From: UBA3940 sp964506005
GTDB lineage: Bacteria > Chloroflexota > Anaerolineae > Aggregatilineales > UBA3940
Direction of reading: 5' to 3'
Length of the DNA: 14,588 bases
NCBI GenBank assembly: GCA_964506005.1
Contig: CAZDLX010000086.1
Span: 1 to 14,588, forward strand
The notes under the pieces are model-generated. The model did not search any database. It was not told the DNA's origin and was given only the letters and a program-made list of their open reading frames with translations. Of the stretch, positions 1 through 6,463 are shown piece after piece; within the stretch, counting starts at the first letter, position 1, and every line of letters starts with the position of its first letter. The position numbers and the translations under genes are program-made.

Positions 1-990
1 TGTCTGTAGCTGTGCCTCGCTGATCAGCGAGCCAATGTCGGTATCGTAGGACGGGTCGCAGCCGAGGCGCAGTGTCTTCATCTGCCCGACAAGCTCGCCC
101 ACAAATGCGTCGTAGACCTCCTCGACGACGTACAGCCGCTCGATATTGATGCATACCTGCCCGGCGTTGTTGTACGCCGCTTCGATGGCCACCTGTGCGG
201 CATGCTGGAGGTTTGCGTCGGGCAGCACGATCATTGCATTCTTGCCGCCCAGTTCCATGCTGGAGGGAATGAGGCGGCGGGCGGCGCGTTCCGCGACCTG
301 CCGCCCGACGTCCGTGCTGCCGGTGAACATCACGTAGTCCACGTTATCGACGAGGGCGTCGCCCAGCTCGCCGCCCGGCCCGGTGATGACCTGCATCATC
401 GCCGGGGGCAGGCCCGCCTGCACCAGCGCGTTGGCCATCCACATGGCCGTGAGCGGGGTCGCCGATGCCGGCTTGACGATTACGGCGTTACCCGCCAGCA
501 GCGCCGGGATGGCGTCGCCTGCTGAGAGGATGAAGGGGAAATTCCACGGGCTGATGATGCCGACCACGCCCACCGGCCGGTAGATGACCTCCGTCACGTC
601 GCGCAGCGGAATGGCGGGCCGTACACGCCGGGGCTCGAGGAACGACCCGCCGTGATAGGCGTAATAACGGGCCTCCGCCGCGACCGCAAACAGCTCCACG
701 AAGGCATCGCGCCGCGACTTACCCGATTCTGCTTGCAGTGTCTCGAACAGCTCGTCGCGCCGGTCGAGGATCAGGTCGTGGAAGCGGGTGATCACTGCGG
801 CGCGCTCGGCAAACGAACGGGCAGCCCAGGCGGGCTGCTCGGCACGCGCACGCCGGGCGGCTTCGGCCATGTCGGCGGGCGTGCAGTAAGGCACATTGCC
901 GACAGGCTCGCCGGTCAGGGGGCTGGTAATTGTAATCAGGCCCTCACGCGGCTCGGCCTCCGTCGTGACAGGTCTCCCCTCCGCATCCAT
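1..990 (-). CDS. Aldehyde dehydrogenase, succinate-semialdehyde dehydrogenase (GabD2)-like, 3' part beyond window
   Basis: NAD(P)-dependent aldehyde oxidation in the cytoplasm; 330 residues are visible and the frame is open at the left edge, so about 180-190 residues of a usual ~520 are missing. Translating the minus strand shows the ALDH signatures in order: PWNFP with the catalytic-site Asn150, VKPA with cofactor-binding Lys173, FTGS around 223-226, ELGGK with general-base Glu246, and NNAGQVC with nucleophile Cys280. The stretch after the Cys (INIERLYV) resembles mycobacterial GabD2-type succinate-semialdehyde dehydrogenases, but substrate cannot be fixed from sequence alone. The ATG at 990 is preceded by a GGAGGAG ribosome site. 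A TATACT box on the minus strand (1040-1035) could be the -10, without a good -35. The gene is divergent from the small membrane protein at 1191. Confidence 0.9.
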   Translation of the reverse strand, partial: MDAEGRPVTTEAEPREGLITITSPLTGEPVGNVPYCTPADMAEAARRARAEQPAWAARSFAERAAVITRFHDLILDRRDELFETLQAESGKSRRDAFVELFAVAAEARYYAYHGGSFLEPRRVRPAIPLRDVTEVIYRPVGVVGIISPWNFPFILSAGDAIPALLAGNAVIVKPASATPLTAMWMANALVQAGLPPAMMQVITGPGGELGDALVDNVDYVMFTGSTDVGRQVAERAARRLIPSSMELGGKNAMIVLPDANLQHAAQVAIEAAYNNAGQVCINIERLYVVEEVYDAFVGELVGQMKTLRLGCDPSYDTDIGSLISEAQLQT

Positions 991-1034
991 GGCAGCCTTC
1001 TTCTCCTCCGCAAGCAGAAATGCCCGTGCCCTGG

Positions 1035-1040
1035 AGTATA
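1035..1040 (-). promoter_or_regulatory. Candidate -10 box for the aldehyde dehydrogenase
   Basis: TATACT reads on the minus strand 45 bases before the ATG, giving a leader of about 38 nt. No convincing -35 is found at 16-18 bases. The call rests on position and on similar near-consensus -10 boxes ahead of several other genes here. Confidence 0.3.
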
Positions 1041-1190
1041 TCGCAGCGGCGGACGCTGCGCGGCGCTGCCGGTGTACTGCACCTCCCGCAACCTTGCTGC
1101 CCGCTCTGCGTATAAGTTAGTGAATGCGGGCGGAGCTCGCTGCGCAGTATGAGACAGAATTTGAGACGGAACGATTAAGAGGATAAGACA

Positions 1191-1607
1191 ATGGCTGAGA
1201 ACTTACCTGTGAATGAAAGAACTGAGTACGGCACACACCGCGAGCGCCGCAGCAATTCGGCAGCCTGGGTTGGGCTGGCCCTGCTCCTCTTCGGCGGTGC
1301 ACTGCTGCTGCGGAATCTGGGTGTCCTGGATGCGCTCGGGCTGGGTTTCCTGCGCGGTCTGCGGATTGACAACTGGTGGGCGCTGTTCATGCTCATCCCG
1401 GGCGCGATGATCCTCAAGAACGTGTATGACGCCTACGAGGCGAGCGGGGGGCAGCTCACGCGGGAGAGTCGCACCCAGCTCATCATCGGCATCGTGATCG
1501 TCGGCTTCGCGGTTGTGTTCCTGTTCAACCTGAGCATGGGCATGCTGTGGCCGGTGATCCTAATCGCCATCGGTGCGCTGCTGCTGCTCAACGTGTCGAA
1601 CCGGTAG
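1191..1607 (+). CDS. Small multi-pass membrane protein, LiaI/LiaF-like (DUF5668-like) family, copy A
   Basis: 138 residues. A short charged N-terminus (1-23) is followed by four hydrophobic stretches at about 24-43, 60-76, 95-113 and 117-133, so an integral membrane protein with little outside the bilayer. The layout and the repeated W/N-rich boundaries resemble the membrane module of LiaI/LiaF-type proteins; that family link is an inference. The ATG has an AAGAGGA ribosome site at 1177-1183. It is followed by a paralog at 1932 with about 63% identity by eye, most conserved in residues 57-68 (DNWWALFM) and in the two C-terminal hydrophobic segments. No catalytic residues are recognisable. A role in envelope stress sensing would fit known relatives but is not shown here. 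Confidence 0.82.
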   Translation: MAENLPVNERTEYGTHRERRSNSAAWVGLALLLFGGALLLRNLGVLDALGLGFLRGLRIDNWWALFMLIPGAMILKNVYDAYEASGGQLTRESRTQLIIGIVIVGFAVVFLFNLSMGMLWPVILIAIGALLLLNVSNR

Positions 1608-1628
1608 CAGCACGCACAGGCAGATTTC

Positions 1629-1695
1629 GGGCGCGCAGTACGGCACAACGCTGGCGGGTTCGCCCGCCAGTGGCCCGGTAGCCGTTCGCGCGCCC
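1629..1695 (+). terminator. Nested stem-loop after copy A, terminator-like
   Basis: GGGCGCGC (1629-1636) pairs perfectly with GCGCGCCC (1688-1695). Inside it is an 8-bp hairpin, CTGGCGGG (1651-1658) with CCCGCCAG (1663-1670), capped by the very stable TTCG tetraloop. The outer stem is followed only by TTTCG, so the U-tract is weak. It lies 22 bases after the stop of copy A and would separate the two paralogs transcriptionally. Confidence 0.42.
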
Positions 1696-1752
1696 TTTCG
1701 CTGCCTAAGTGGGGTAACTGCTGCATCCCCCGCAGCCATGTCACTCTCATCC

Positions 1753-1781
1753 TTGCCTCATGGTCAAAAATGACCTATATT
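1753..1781 (+). promoter_or_regulatory. Promoter with built-in operator-like palindrome, for copy B
   Basis: -35 TTGCCT (1753-1758) and -10 TATATT (1776-1781) are separated by 17 bases. A perfect inverted repeat, GGTCA (1762-1766), AAAA, TGACC (1771-1775), occupies the spacer up to the first base of the -10. Such a position suits a repressor or a MerR-like spacer-binding activator. No regulator gene lies next to it. Confidence 0.55.
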
Positions 1782-1795
1782 ACCTTATATAGCGT

Positions 1796-1889
1796 GTGCG
1801 GCCCCTGCGCGGTGAAGTCAGGGTGGCTCTTATCCTCTGCAACCCTGCCGTCGGGAGGGGCGGATAGACGTTCGCGGAGCGTGCCGCAC
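1796..1889 (+). ncRNA. Structured 5' leader of copy B, possible switch; class not recognised
   Basis: GTGCGGC (1796-1802) can pair with GCCGCAC (1883-1889), closing an 80-nt domain. Inside, CAGGG (1819-1823) can pair with CCCTG upstream (1803-1807) or with CCCTG downstream (1843-1847), two exclusive hairpins. The leader from the predicted start (about 1788) to the ATG at 1932 is unusually long for this window. I could not match it to a riboswitch class, and a chance fold in GC-rich DNA remains possible. Confidence 0.28.
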
Positions 1890-1931
1890 GGCGATGGAAA
1901 CGACCTGGGTTTAGTTGGAAGAGATAAGGCG

Positions 1932-2342
1932 ATGACAGAGCCAGTACCAGTAAGCGAGCGAATTGAGCACGAGATACCGCGCGCACGCACCAACAGTTCT
2001 ACATTGTGGGTCGGCCTGGCCATCCTGGTTTTCGGGGCGGTGATGCTGATCAGAAACCTGGGCATTGACATGGACGGACTCGGGCTAGGCTTCCTCCGGC
2101 TCGACAATTGGTGGGCGCTGTTCATGTTCCTCCCCGCCGCGAGCATTCTGAAGAATGCCTATGACGCCTATCAGGCGGATGGGCGGCAGCTTACTCGTTC
2201 GACCCGCACGCAGTTCACCACCGGCATCGTGATCGTCATCTTCGCGGTGATGTTCCTGTTCAACCTGAGCGTTGGCACCCTGTGGCCCGTGGTGGTGATC
2301 GCCATCGGTCTGCTGATGCTGCTCAATACTGGAACTCGCTGA
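1932..2342 (+). CDS. Small multi-pass membrane protein, LiaI/LiaF-like (DUF5668-like) family, copy B
   Basis: 136 residues from the ATG at 1932. The frame is open back to 1770, but the 1932 start is chosen because it follows a GGAAGAGATAAGG ribosome region and because the protein then aligns end to end with copy A. It has the same four hydrophobic segments, the shared DNWWALFM core, YDAY and QLTR motifs, and a three-residue deletion after FLR compared with copy A. It has its own promoter (1753-1781) and leader and ends just before a strong terminator. Function is unknown; membrane location is clear. Separate control suggests the copies are used under different conditions. Confidence 0.8.
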   Translation: MTEPVPVSERIEHEIPRARTNSSTLWVGLAILVFGAVMLIRNLGIDMDGLGLGFLRLDNWWALFMFLPAASILKNAYDAYQADGRQLTRSTRTQFTTGIVIVIFAVMFLFNLSVGTLWPVVVIAIGLLMLLNTGTR

Positions 2343-2368
2343 CCTCTGCCAACTCCTCAGATGGCGCA

Positions 2369-2407
2369 CCCCCGGCTGGACTACTAGACAGCCGGGGGTT
2401 TCTGTTT
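2369..2407 (+). terminator. Rho-independent terminator of copy B
   Basis: CCCCCGGCTG (2369-2378) pairs perfectly with CAGCCGGGGG (2389-2398) around a 10-base loop, extended by an A-T pair, and is followed by TTTCTGTTT. It lies 26 bases after the stop codon. Confidence 0.88.
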
Positions 2408-2412
2408 ATAAT
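2385..2412 (+). promoter_or_regulatory. Near-consensus sigma-70-type promoter overlapping the terminator
   Basis: TAGACA (2385-2390, five of six consensus bases) and a perfect TATAAT (2407-2412) are separated by 16 bases. The -35 lies partly in the loop and partly in the 3' arm of the terminator, and the -10 starts in its T-tract. It would drive the dehydrogenase at 2665 through a long leader. Confidence 0.5.
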
Positions 2413-2664
2413 GAAATTGAACTCCGCGCGGGCTGAGTTCAGTTACGTTCGGGCCTCCAACTGTGCCCCTGGCACCCCGCCTGCCGAAACCGCTCCCGGT
2501 GATGACAACGGCGTGCGCGCTGCCGCAAAATACCCGCACTGCAATGGAACTGTAACCGATTTTGCCAGCCAGACGGTGCAAATACGGCGCCAATGTCTCG
2601 CATTGAACACTTAACTGGTGTATGAATAGTACTAGAGTAATGCCGTAGAGGAGGGCATCAACTC

Positions 2665-3456
2665 GTGGATCTGCATCTGGAAAACCGCGTGGCGCTGGTC
2701 GCCGCCTCCACTCAGGGGCTCGGCTACGCGACGGCGCTTCAACTTTCACGTGAGGGGGCCCACGTCGCCATCTGCTCGCGGGATGAGGCCCATGTGAACG
2801 CGGCGATGGATGCCATACGCGCCGAGACCAGCGGGCCGATCCTGGGTGTGGTCGCCGACGTCTCCCAGCCGGATGACATCCGGCGGCTTGTCGAGCGCGT
2901 CGTCGACGAGTTCGGTGGGATCGACATCGTCGTCACGAATGCCGGCGGGCCGCCGAGCGCGCGTTTCGAGGAGATCACCGACGAGCAGTGGCTGGACGCG
3001 GTGAATCTCACGCTGATGAGCGCCGTGCGGCTGATCCGCGAGGCGCTGCCGCATCTGCGCTCCTCGACGGCGCCGTCGGTACTCACGATCACGTCCTACT
3101 CGGCGAAGCAGCCTATTCCCAACCTGGTGCTGAGCAACAGTATCCGGCTGGCTGTGATCGGGCTGACGAAGACGCTCGCACTGGAGCTCGGCAGTGAAGG
3201 TATCCGCTTCAACAGCATTCTGCCGGGCTGGACGGAGACGGAGCGCGTGCAGGATCTCATGGAAGCGCGCGCCCTCCAGAATAACTCCAGCGTCGAGGAG
3301 GAGATCGAAAAGCAGGCGGCGACGAGCCCATTTGGGCGGATGGCAACACCGCAGGAATTCGCCAACGTCGCCACCTTTTTGTGTTCGCCTGCGGCTTCAT
3401 ACCTGACAGGTGTGATACTGCCGGTGGACGGCGGCATGTATAAGGGGACCATGTAG
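2665..3456 (+). CDS. Short-chain dehydrogenase/reductase-like protein lacking the Tyr/Lys catalytic pair
   Basis: 263 residues, the usual SDR length, with a GTG start and a GAGGAGG ribosome site (2648-2654). The Rossmann fold is evident: a glycine-rich loop at 14-20 (ASTQGLG instead of TGxxxGIG), Asp65 in ADVS, TNAGG at 91-95, and the C-terminal PVDGG at 253-257. Ser144 sits at the catalytic serine position, but 13 residues on, where Tyr is expected, is Ser157, and the Lys position is Arg161. This matches a known group of 3-oxoacyl-ACP-reductase-like SDRs that deviate in the cofactor motif and catalytic tetrad, so it should not be called FabG. Activity and substrate are unknown. It is probably monocistronic. 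Confidence 0.85.
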   Translation: MDLHLENRVALVAASTQGLGYATALQLSREGAHVAICSRDEAHVNAAMDAIRAETSGPILGVVADVSQPDDIRRLVERVVDEFGGIDIVVTNAGGPPSARFEEITDEQWLDAVNLTLMSAVRLIREALPHLRSSTAPSVLTITSYSAKQPIPNLVLSNSIRLAVIGLTKTLALELGSEGIRFNSILPGWTETERVQDLMEARALQNNSSVEEEIEKQAATSPFGRMATPQEFANVATFLCSPAASYLTGVILPVDGGMYKGTM

Positions 3457-3484
3457 CACACTCGTGGCACGAGCTTGTGCCGCG

Positions 3485-3513
3485 TTGCGCAAAACAGGTA
3501 TCACAGGTAGAGT
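3485..3513 (+). promoter_or_regulatory. Candidate promoter of the histidine kinase
   Basis: TTGCGC (3485-3490) and TAGAGT (3508-3513) are spaced 17 bases apart; each box matches four of six consensus bases. The leader to the ATG at 3589 would be about 70 nt. Confidence 0.3.
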
Positions 3514-3588
3514 AGTCGTTAATAGGCTCATTAACCCCTATAGGGTTGGCCGCAAGCCGGCCCGAACAGTGCAGGCGCGGGAGCACTG

Positions 3589-5598
3589 ATGTCGGAGACA
3601 AATCACCCCATGTCGGGGGCCGAAGGCGAGCCATCGCCCAAGCCGGGTCGTGAGTTGTCCGAGCTTACTCGTGCGCGTGAAGAACGTGCGACAGAGCAGG
3701 ATCTCAGCATCGCCGTTACGACGCTGGACGGCTTTTTCACGTACGTCAGCACCGGCTGGGCGCGGCTGCACTGCTACACGCCCGAGGAGATGCTCGGCAA
3801 GCACGTCAGCATGTGCCATACCGGGGCGCAGATGACGAACCTCGTCGCGCCTCTGGAGGAGCGCGCGATGCGGAGCGGGCAGGATGCCGCTCACATCCGG
3901 CATATCGACAAGTACGGCACGACCTTCGCGACGTACCTCACCATCGCGCTGCAGCCGGGCCATGGGCGGCAGCTTCCCCGGCTGATCCGCATCGCGCAGC
4001 CCGTGAGCGCGCACACCTCCCGCGAGGCGCGCGTGCCCTCCGAGCACTGGCTCGAAGAGACCGGCGCGTTGATCGTCGATCTGGACCTCTGGGAGCGCGT
4101 GCGCTACGCCAACCAGCGCTGGCTGGCAGCGATGGGCTATTCGCTGGCGGATCTCTCGGGGCTGCGCCTCGAAGACATCACCCGCCCGCAGCACATCGCC
4201 CAGTGGCGCTTCCTGCTCAAGCGGCTGGCCCACGACGAAGACACTGCCAACGTCATCACCGTGTTCGTGACCCGCTCGGGGCGCGAGATGGTTGCCGAGG
4301 GCAGCCTCAGCGCGCACGTAGACGACACCGGGCTCGTCACCATCCGCGCCGTGATGCACGACATCACGCACCGCCGTGAAGTCGAACGCGAGGTCCGCGC
4401 CCAGCGCGCGCTCGCCGAGGCACTGCGCGACATCGCCGTGGTGCTCAACAGCACGCTGGAGCTCGACGAGGTTCTTGAGCGCATCGTGAGCAACGTCGGG
4501 CGGGTCGTCGAGCACGACGCCGCCGCGGTGATGCTGATCGAGGACGGCGTGGCAGGGGTCCGGCAGGCGCGCGGCTCGCTGGCGCAGGGCCTGGCGGGGC
4601 AGAGCTTCAGCCTGCAGGAAGCTGCCAGTCTCCGCTACATGGTCGAGGCGGGGCATGCCGCCGTGATGTGCCAGGGCGGCGATATGACCGAGGGCGGCTG
4701 GCCCGCCGCCGTGCAGGCTGCGGCGTCGTGCGTCGGCGCGCCGATCCGCCTGAAAGACCAGGCGCTCGGCTTCCTCGTGCTGCTCGGGCGCAACCCGGGT
4801 GCCTACACGACTTCGCACGCCGACCGGCTGCAGCTGTTTGCCGACCACGCCGCGACTGCGCTGCACAACGCGCTGCTCTACGAAGAGATCCAGCGCATGG
4901 TCAGCACGCTGCACGAGCGCAACGCGGATCTCAAAGACTTCAGCCATACCGTCGCGCACGACCTCAAGGCGCCGCTACAGGTGCTCATCGGCTATGCCAA
5001 CCTGCTCTCGACCGATGCGCAGACCGAGCTGCCGGACGACGTGATGGAGGGGCTGAAGTACATCGAGGCGTACGCCTACAAGATGCAGAGCATGATCGAC
5101 AACCTGCTCCTATTCTCCGAGCTGGGCAGTGCGGAGGTCACGCCGGAGCCCGTCGACATGCAGGTGGTGATCAGCCTGGTGCTGGCCCGCTTCTACGACC
5201 GCATCCAGGCGCGCGGGGTGAAAGTTGACGTCGCCCCTGAGCTGCCGCCCGCGATGGGCTACTCACCCTGGGTCGAAGAGGTGTTCGCCAACCTCATCGA
5301 CAACTCGATCAAGTACATCGGAGAGGACAACCCCAACCCGCGCATCCGCGTGAGCGGGCGGCTCATCGACGGGCAGGCTCACTACGAGGTGGCGGACAAC
5401 GGCATCGGCATCCGTCCTGAGGACCAGCAGAACCTGTTCAAGACGTTCACCCGCTTCCACCACACGCGGGCCAGCGGCACCGGGCTCGGTCTGTCCATCG
5501 CCCGCCGCATCGTGCAGAAGCTCCAGGGCAGCATCGGCGTCCGCAGCGAGCTTGGCAAGGGTACGGTCTTCTGGGTCAAGCTGCCCGCCGCCGAGTAA
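3589..5598 (+). CDS. Soluble sensor histidine kinase, PAS-PAS-GAF-HisKA-HATPase
   Basis: 669 residues with no transmembrane segment, so a cytoplasmic sensor. From the N-terminus: a PAS-like domain (about 38-140), a second PAS with PAC end (about 152-265), a GAF domain (about 277-430), a coiled linker, the dimerisation/phosphoacceptor helix with H457 in HDLKAPL, and the ATPase domain with N-box N568/N572, G1 box DNGIGI (603-608), F-box around LFKTF, and G2 box GTGLGL (630-635). All kinase motifs are intact. No receiver or output gene is adjacent; the lone receiver protein at 8906-9331 is a possible partner by proximity only. The ligand is unknown, and GAF plus PAS would suit small molecules, redox or light. 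It converges with the YigZ gene, 13 bases from stop to stop. Confidence 0.93.
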   Translation: MSETNHPMSGAEGEPSPKPGRELSELTRAREERATEQDLSIAVTTLDGFFTYVSTGWARLHCYTPEEMLGKHVSMCHTGAQMTNLVAPLEERAMRSGQDAAHIRHIDKYGTTFATYLTIALQPGHGRQLPRLIRIAQPVSAHTSREARVPSEHWLEETGALIVDLDLWERVRYANQRWLAAMGYSLADLSGLRLEDITRPQHIAQWRFLLKRLAHDEDTANVITVFVTRSGREMVAEGSLSAHVDDTGLVTIRAVMHDITHRREVEREVRAQRALAEALRDIAVVLNSTLELDEVLERIVSNVGRVVEHDAAAVMLIEDGVAGVRQARGSLAQGLAGQSFSLQEAASLRYMVEAGHAAVMCQGGDMTEGGWPAAVQAAASCVGAPIRLKDQALGFLVLLGRNPGAYTTSHADRLQLFADHAATALHNALLYEEIQRMVSTLHERNADLKDFSHTVAHDLKAPLQVLIGYANLLSTDAQTELPDDVMEGLKYIEAYAYKMQSMIDNLLLFSELGSAEVTPEPVDMQVVISLVLARFYDRIQARGVKVDVAPELPPAMGYSPWVEEVFANLIDNSIKYIGEDNPNPRIRVSGRLIDGQAHYEVADNGIGIRPEDQQNLFKTFTRFHHTRASGTGLGLSIARRIVQKLQGSIGVRSELGKGTVFWVKLPAAE

Positions 5599-5611
5599 GG
5601 GCAATTTCCGG

Positions 5612-6235
5612 CTAGGCCTTGGGCTCCTCCCAGTCGACGGACAGCCGCCCCGCGGAAAGCTCGCGCAGCGCCCCCGCGAACGCGCCAACGTCGTCCACCG
5701 CAAACACGACGCGTAGCGTGACCTCGGCTCCAAAGTCCTCGGCGACGATCTCGCCCTCCCGCGCCTCTACGAGCCGCCGCACCGGCTCGTAGAGATTGTA
5801 TGGCACCGTCACGACGCCCGAGCGCCGCTCCACCCGCTCGGCGAGGGGCAGGGCGGCCAGCGCCTCCTGCACCGACTCGGTGTAGGCCCGCACCAGGCCG
5901 CCGGTGCCGAGCTTCGTCCCCCCGAAGTAGCGCGTCACCACGACGACCACATCCCCGAGATCCGCCCCGCGCAGCACGGCCAGCGCCGGGCGGCCCGCCG
6001 TGCCCGCCGGCTCGCCGTCGTCGCTCATGCCTTCCGTCACCGAAGCGCCATAGCCCACCCGGTAGGCGTAGACGTTGTGCGTCGCGTCGTGGAACTCCTC
6101 GCGCAGCGCGTCGATGAAGGCGCGGGCGTCGTCCACGCTGCGCGCCTCGCCGATGGTGGCGATGAAGCGCGAGTTGACGATCCGCAGCTCGACGCGGATG
6201 GTCTTCGCCGGGATGGGGTAGCGGGCTGCGGCCAT
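5612..6235 (-). CDS. YigZ/IMPACT family protein (UPF0029 plus DUF1949)
   Basis: 207 residues from the ATG at 6235, the family's usual size. The frame stays open upstream to 6394, but that part lies in a repeat; the 6235 start has an AAGGA ribosome site 7 bases upstream and begins the protein just before the first conserved block. Signatures: NSRFIA (21-26), HNVYAYRVG (53-61), SDDGEPAGTAGRP (71-83) and TRYFGGTKLGTGGL (101-114), followed by a ferredoxin-like DUF1949 domain (about 141-203). Relatives include E. coli YigZ and eukaryotic IMPACT, which binds the Gcn1 translation regulator. The bacterial role is not settled; a translation- or RNA-linked function is usually proposed. Confidence 0.93.
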   Translation of the reverse strand: MAAARYPIPAKTIRVELRIVNSRFIATIGEARSVDDARAFIDALREEFHDATHNVYAYRVGYGASVTEGMSDDGEPAGTAGRPALAVLRGADLGDVVVVVTRYFGGTKLGTGGLVRAYTESVQEALAALPLAERVERRSGVVTVPYNLYEPVRRLVEAREGEIVAEDFGAEVTLRVVFAVDDVGAFAGALRELSAGRLSVDWEEPKA

Positions 6236-6332
6236 GATAGATCCTTCGCTGTCAGGGATTGTGCGCCCGAGTATACGCCGGTGGACGTTTGGGGACCAAG
6301 TTGATTCTAGAAAACCTTGATGCTGGTGTCGG

Positions 6333-6441
6333 AACCCCCTCCTGACCTCGCGGCGACCTCTGGTCGCCGCGAGGCTCTTTCCTCCCCCTTGCAAGGGGGA
6401 GGAGCCGGTGTTTGCGCAGCAAACGCGGGCGGGAGGGGGTT
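6333..6441. repeat. Compound palindromic intergenic repeat, copy 1
   Basis: Outer inverted repeat AACCCCCTCC (6333-6342) and GGAGGGGGTT (6432-6441). Inside are three perfect hairpins: 13-bp arms 6346-6358 and 6362-6374 with a TCT loop; an uninterrupted 22-base palindrome 6381-6402 centred on TTGCAA; and GTTTGC (6410-6415) with GCAAAC (6419-6424). A second copy with the same outer ends, order of hairpins and an identical 14-mer lies at 13682-13773. It sits between two minus-strand genes, downstream of the prenyltransferase and upstream of the YigZ gene, where it may act as a terminator. Confidence 0.85.
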
Positions 6442-6463
6442 TGGATGAATTTGCAGGTAAGCC

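Larger units (their letters stand above)
1608..1931 (+). other. 324-base stretch between the two membrane paralogs: terminator-like structure, promoter, long leader
   Basis: No gene is supported on either strand. It holds, in order, a nested hairpin structure (1629-1695), a promoter with an internal palindrome (1753-1781), and a leader of about 150 nt for the second paralog. The open frame running in from 1770 lies inside that leader and has no ribosome site of its own. Confidence 0.6.
2343..2664. other. 322-base stretch between copy B and the dehydrogenase, no gene supported
   Basis: It starts with a strong terminator (2369-2407) overlapped by a near-consensus promoter (2385-2412). The rest, 2413-2664, has no convincing coding region: the 67-codon frame from the ATG at 2411 begins inside the -10 box and lacks a ribosome site. 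If the promoter is active, this stretch is a leader of about 245 nt for the dehydrogenase or a small RNA. Confidence 0.5.

Noticed and set aside
1828..1860. SAM-riboswitch-like words (CTCTTATC, GCAACC) in the copy B leader
   Set aside because: The rest of the SAM-I core and its pairing are absent, and the downstream gene is unrelated to methionine or SAM metabolism.
2411..2614. A 67-codon frame after the copy B terminator
   Set aside because: Its ATG overlaps the -10 box, there is no ribosome site, and its composition looks non-coding.
3461..3482. Small inverted repeats after the dehydrogenase (CTCGTG/CACGAG, GGCAC/GTGCC)
   Set aside because: Stems of 5-6 bp with no T-tract are too weak to call a terminator.
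3538..4959. A 473-codon open frame antisense to the histidine kinase
   Set aside because: It is a high-GC shadow of the kinase, with no family motifs and an Arg/His/Ala-rich composition. The sense frame carries every kinase motif.
6236..6394. 53-codon N-terminal extension of the YigZ-family gene
   Set aside because: It runs into the palindromic repeat, lacks a ribosome site, and makes the protein longer than its family.
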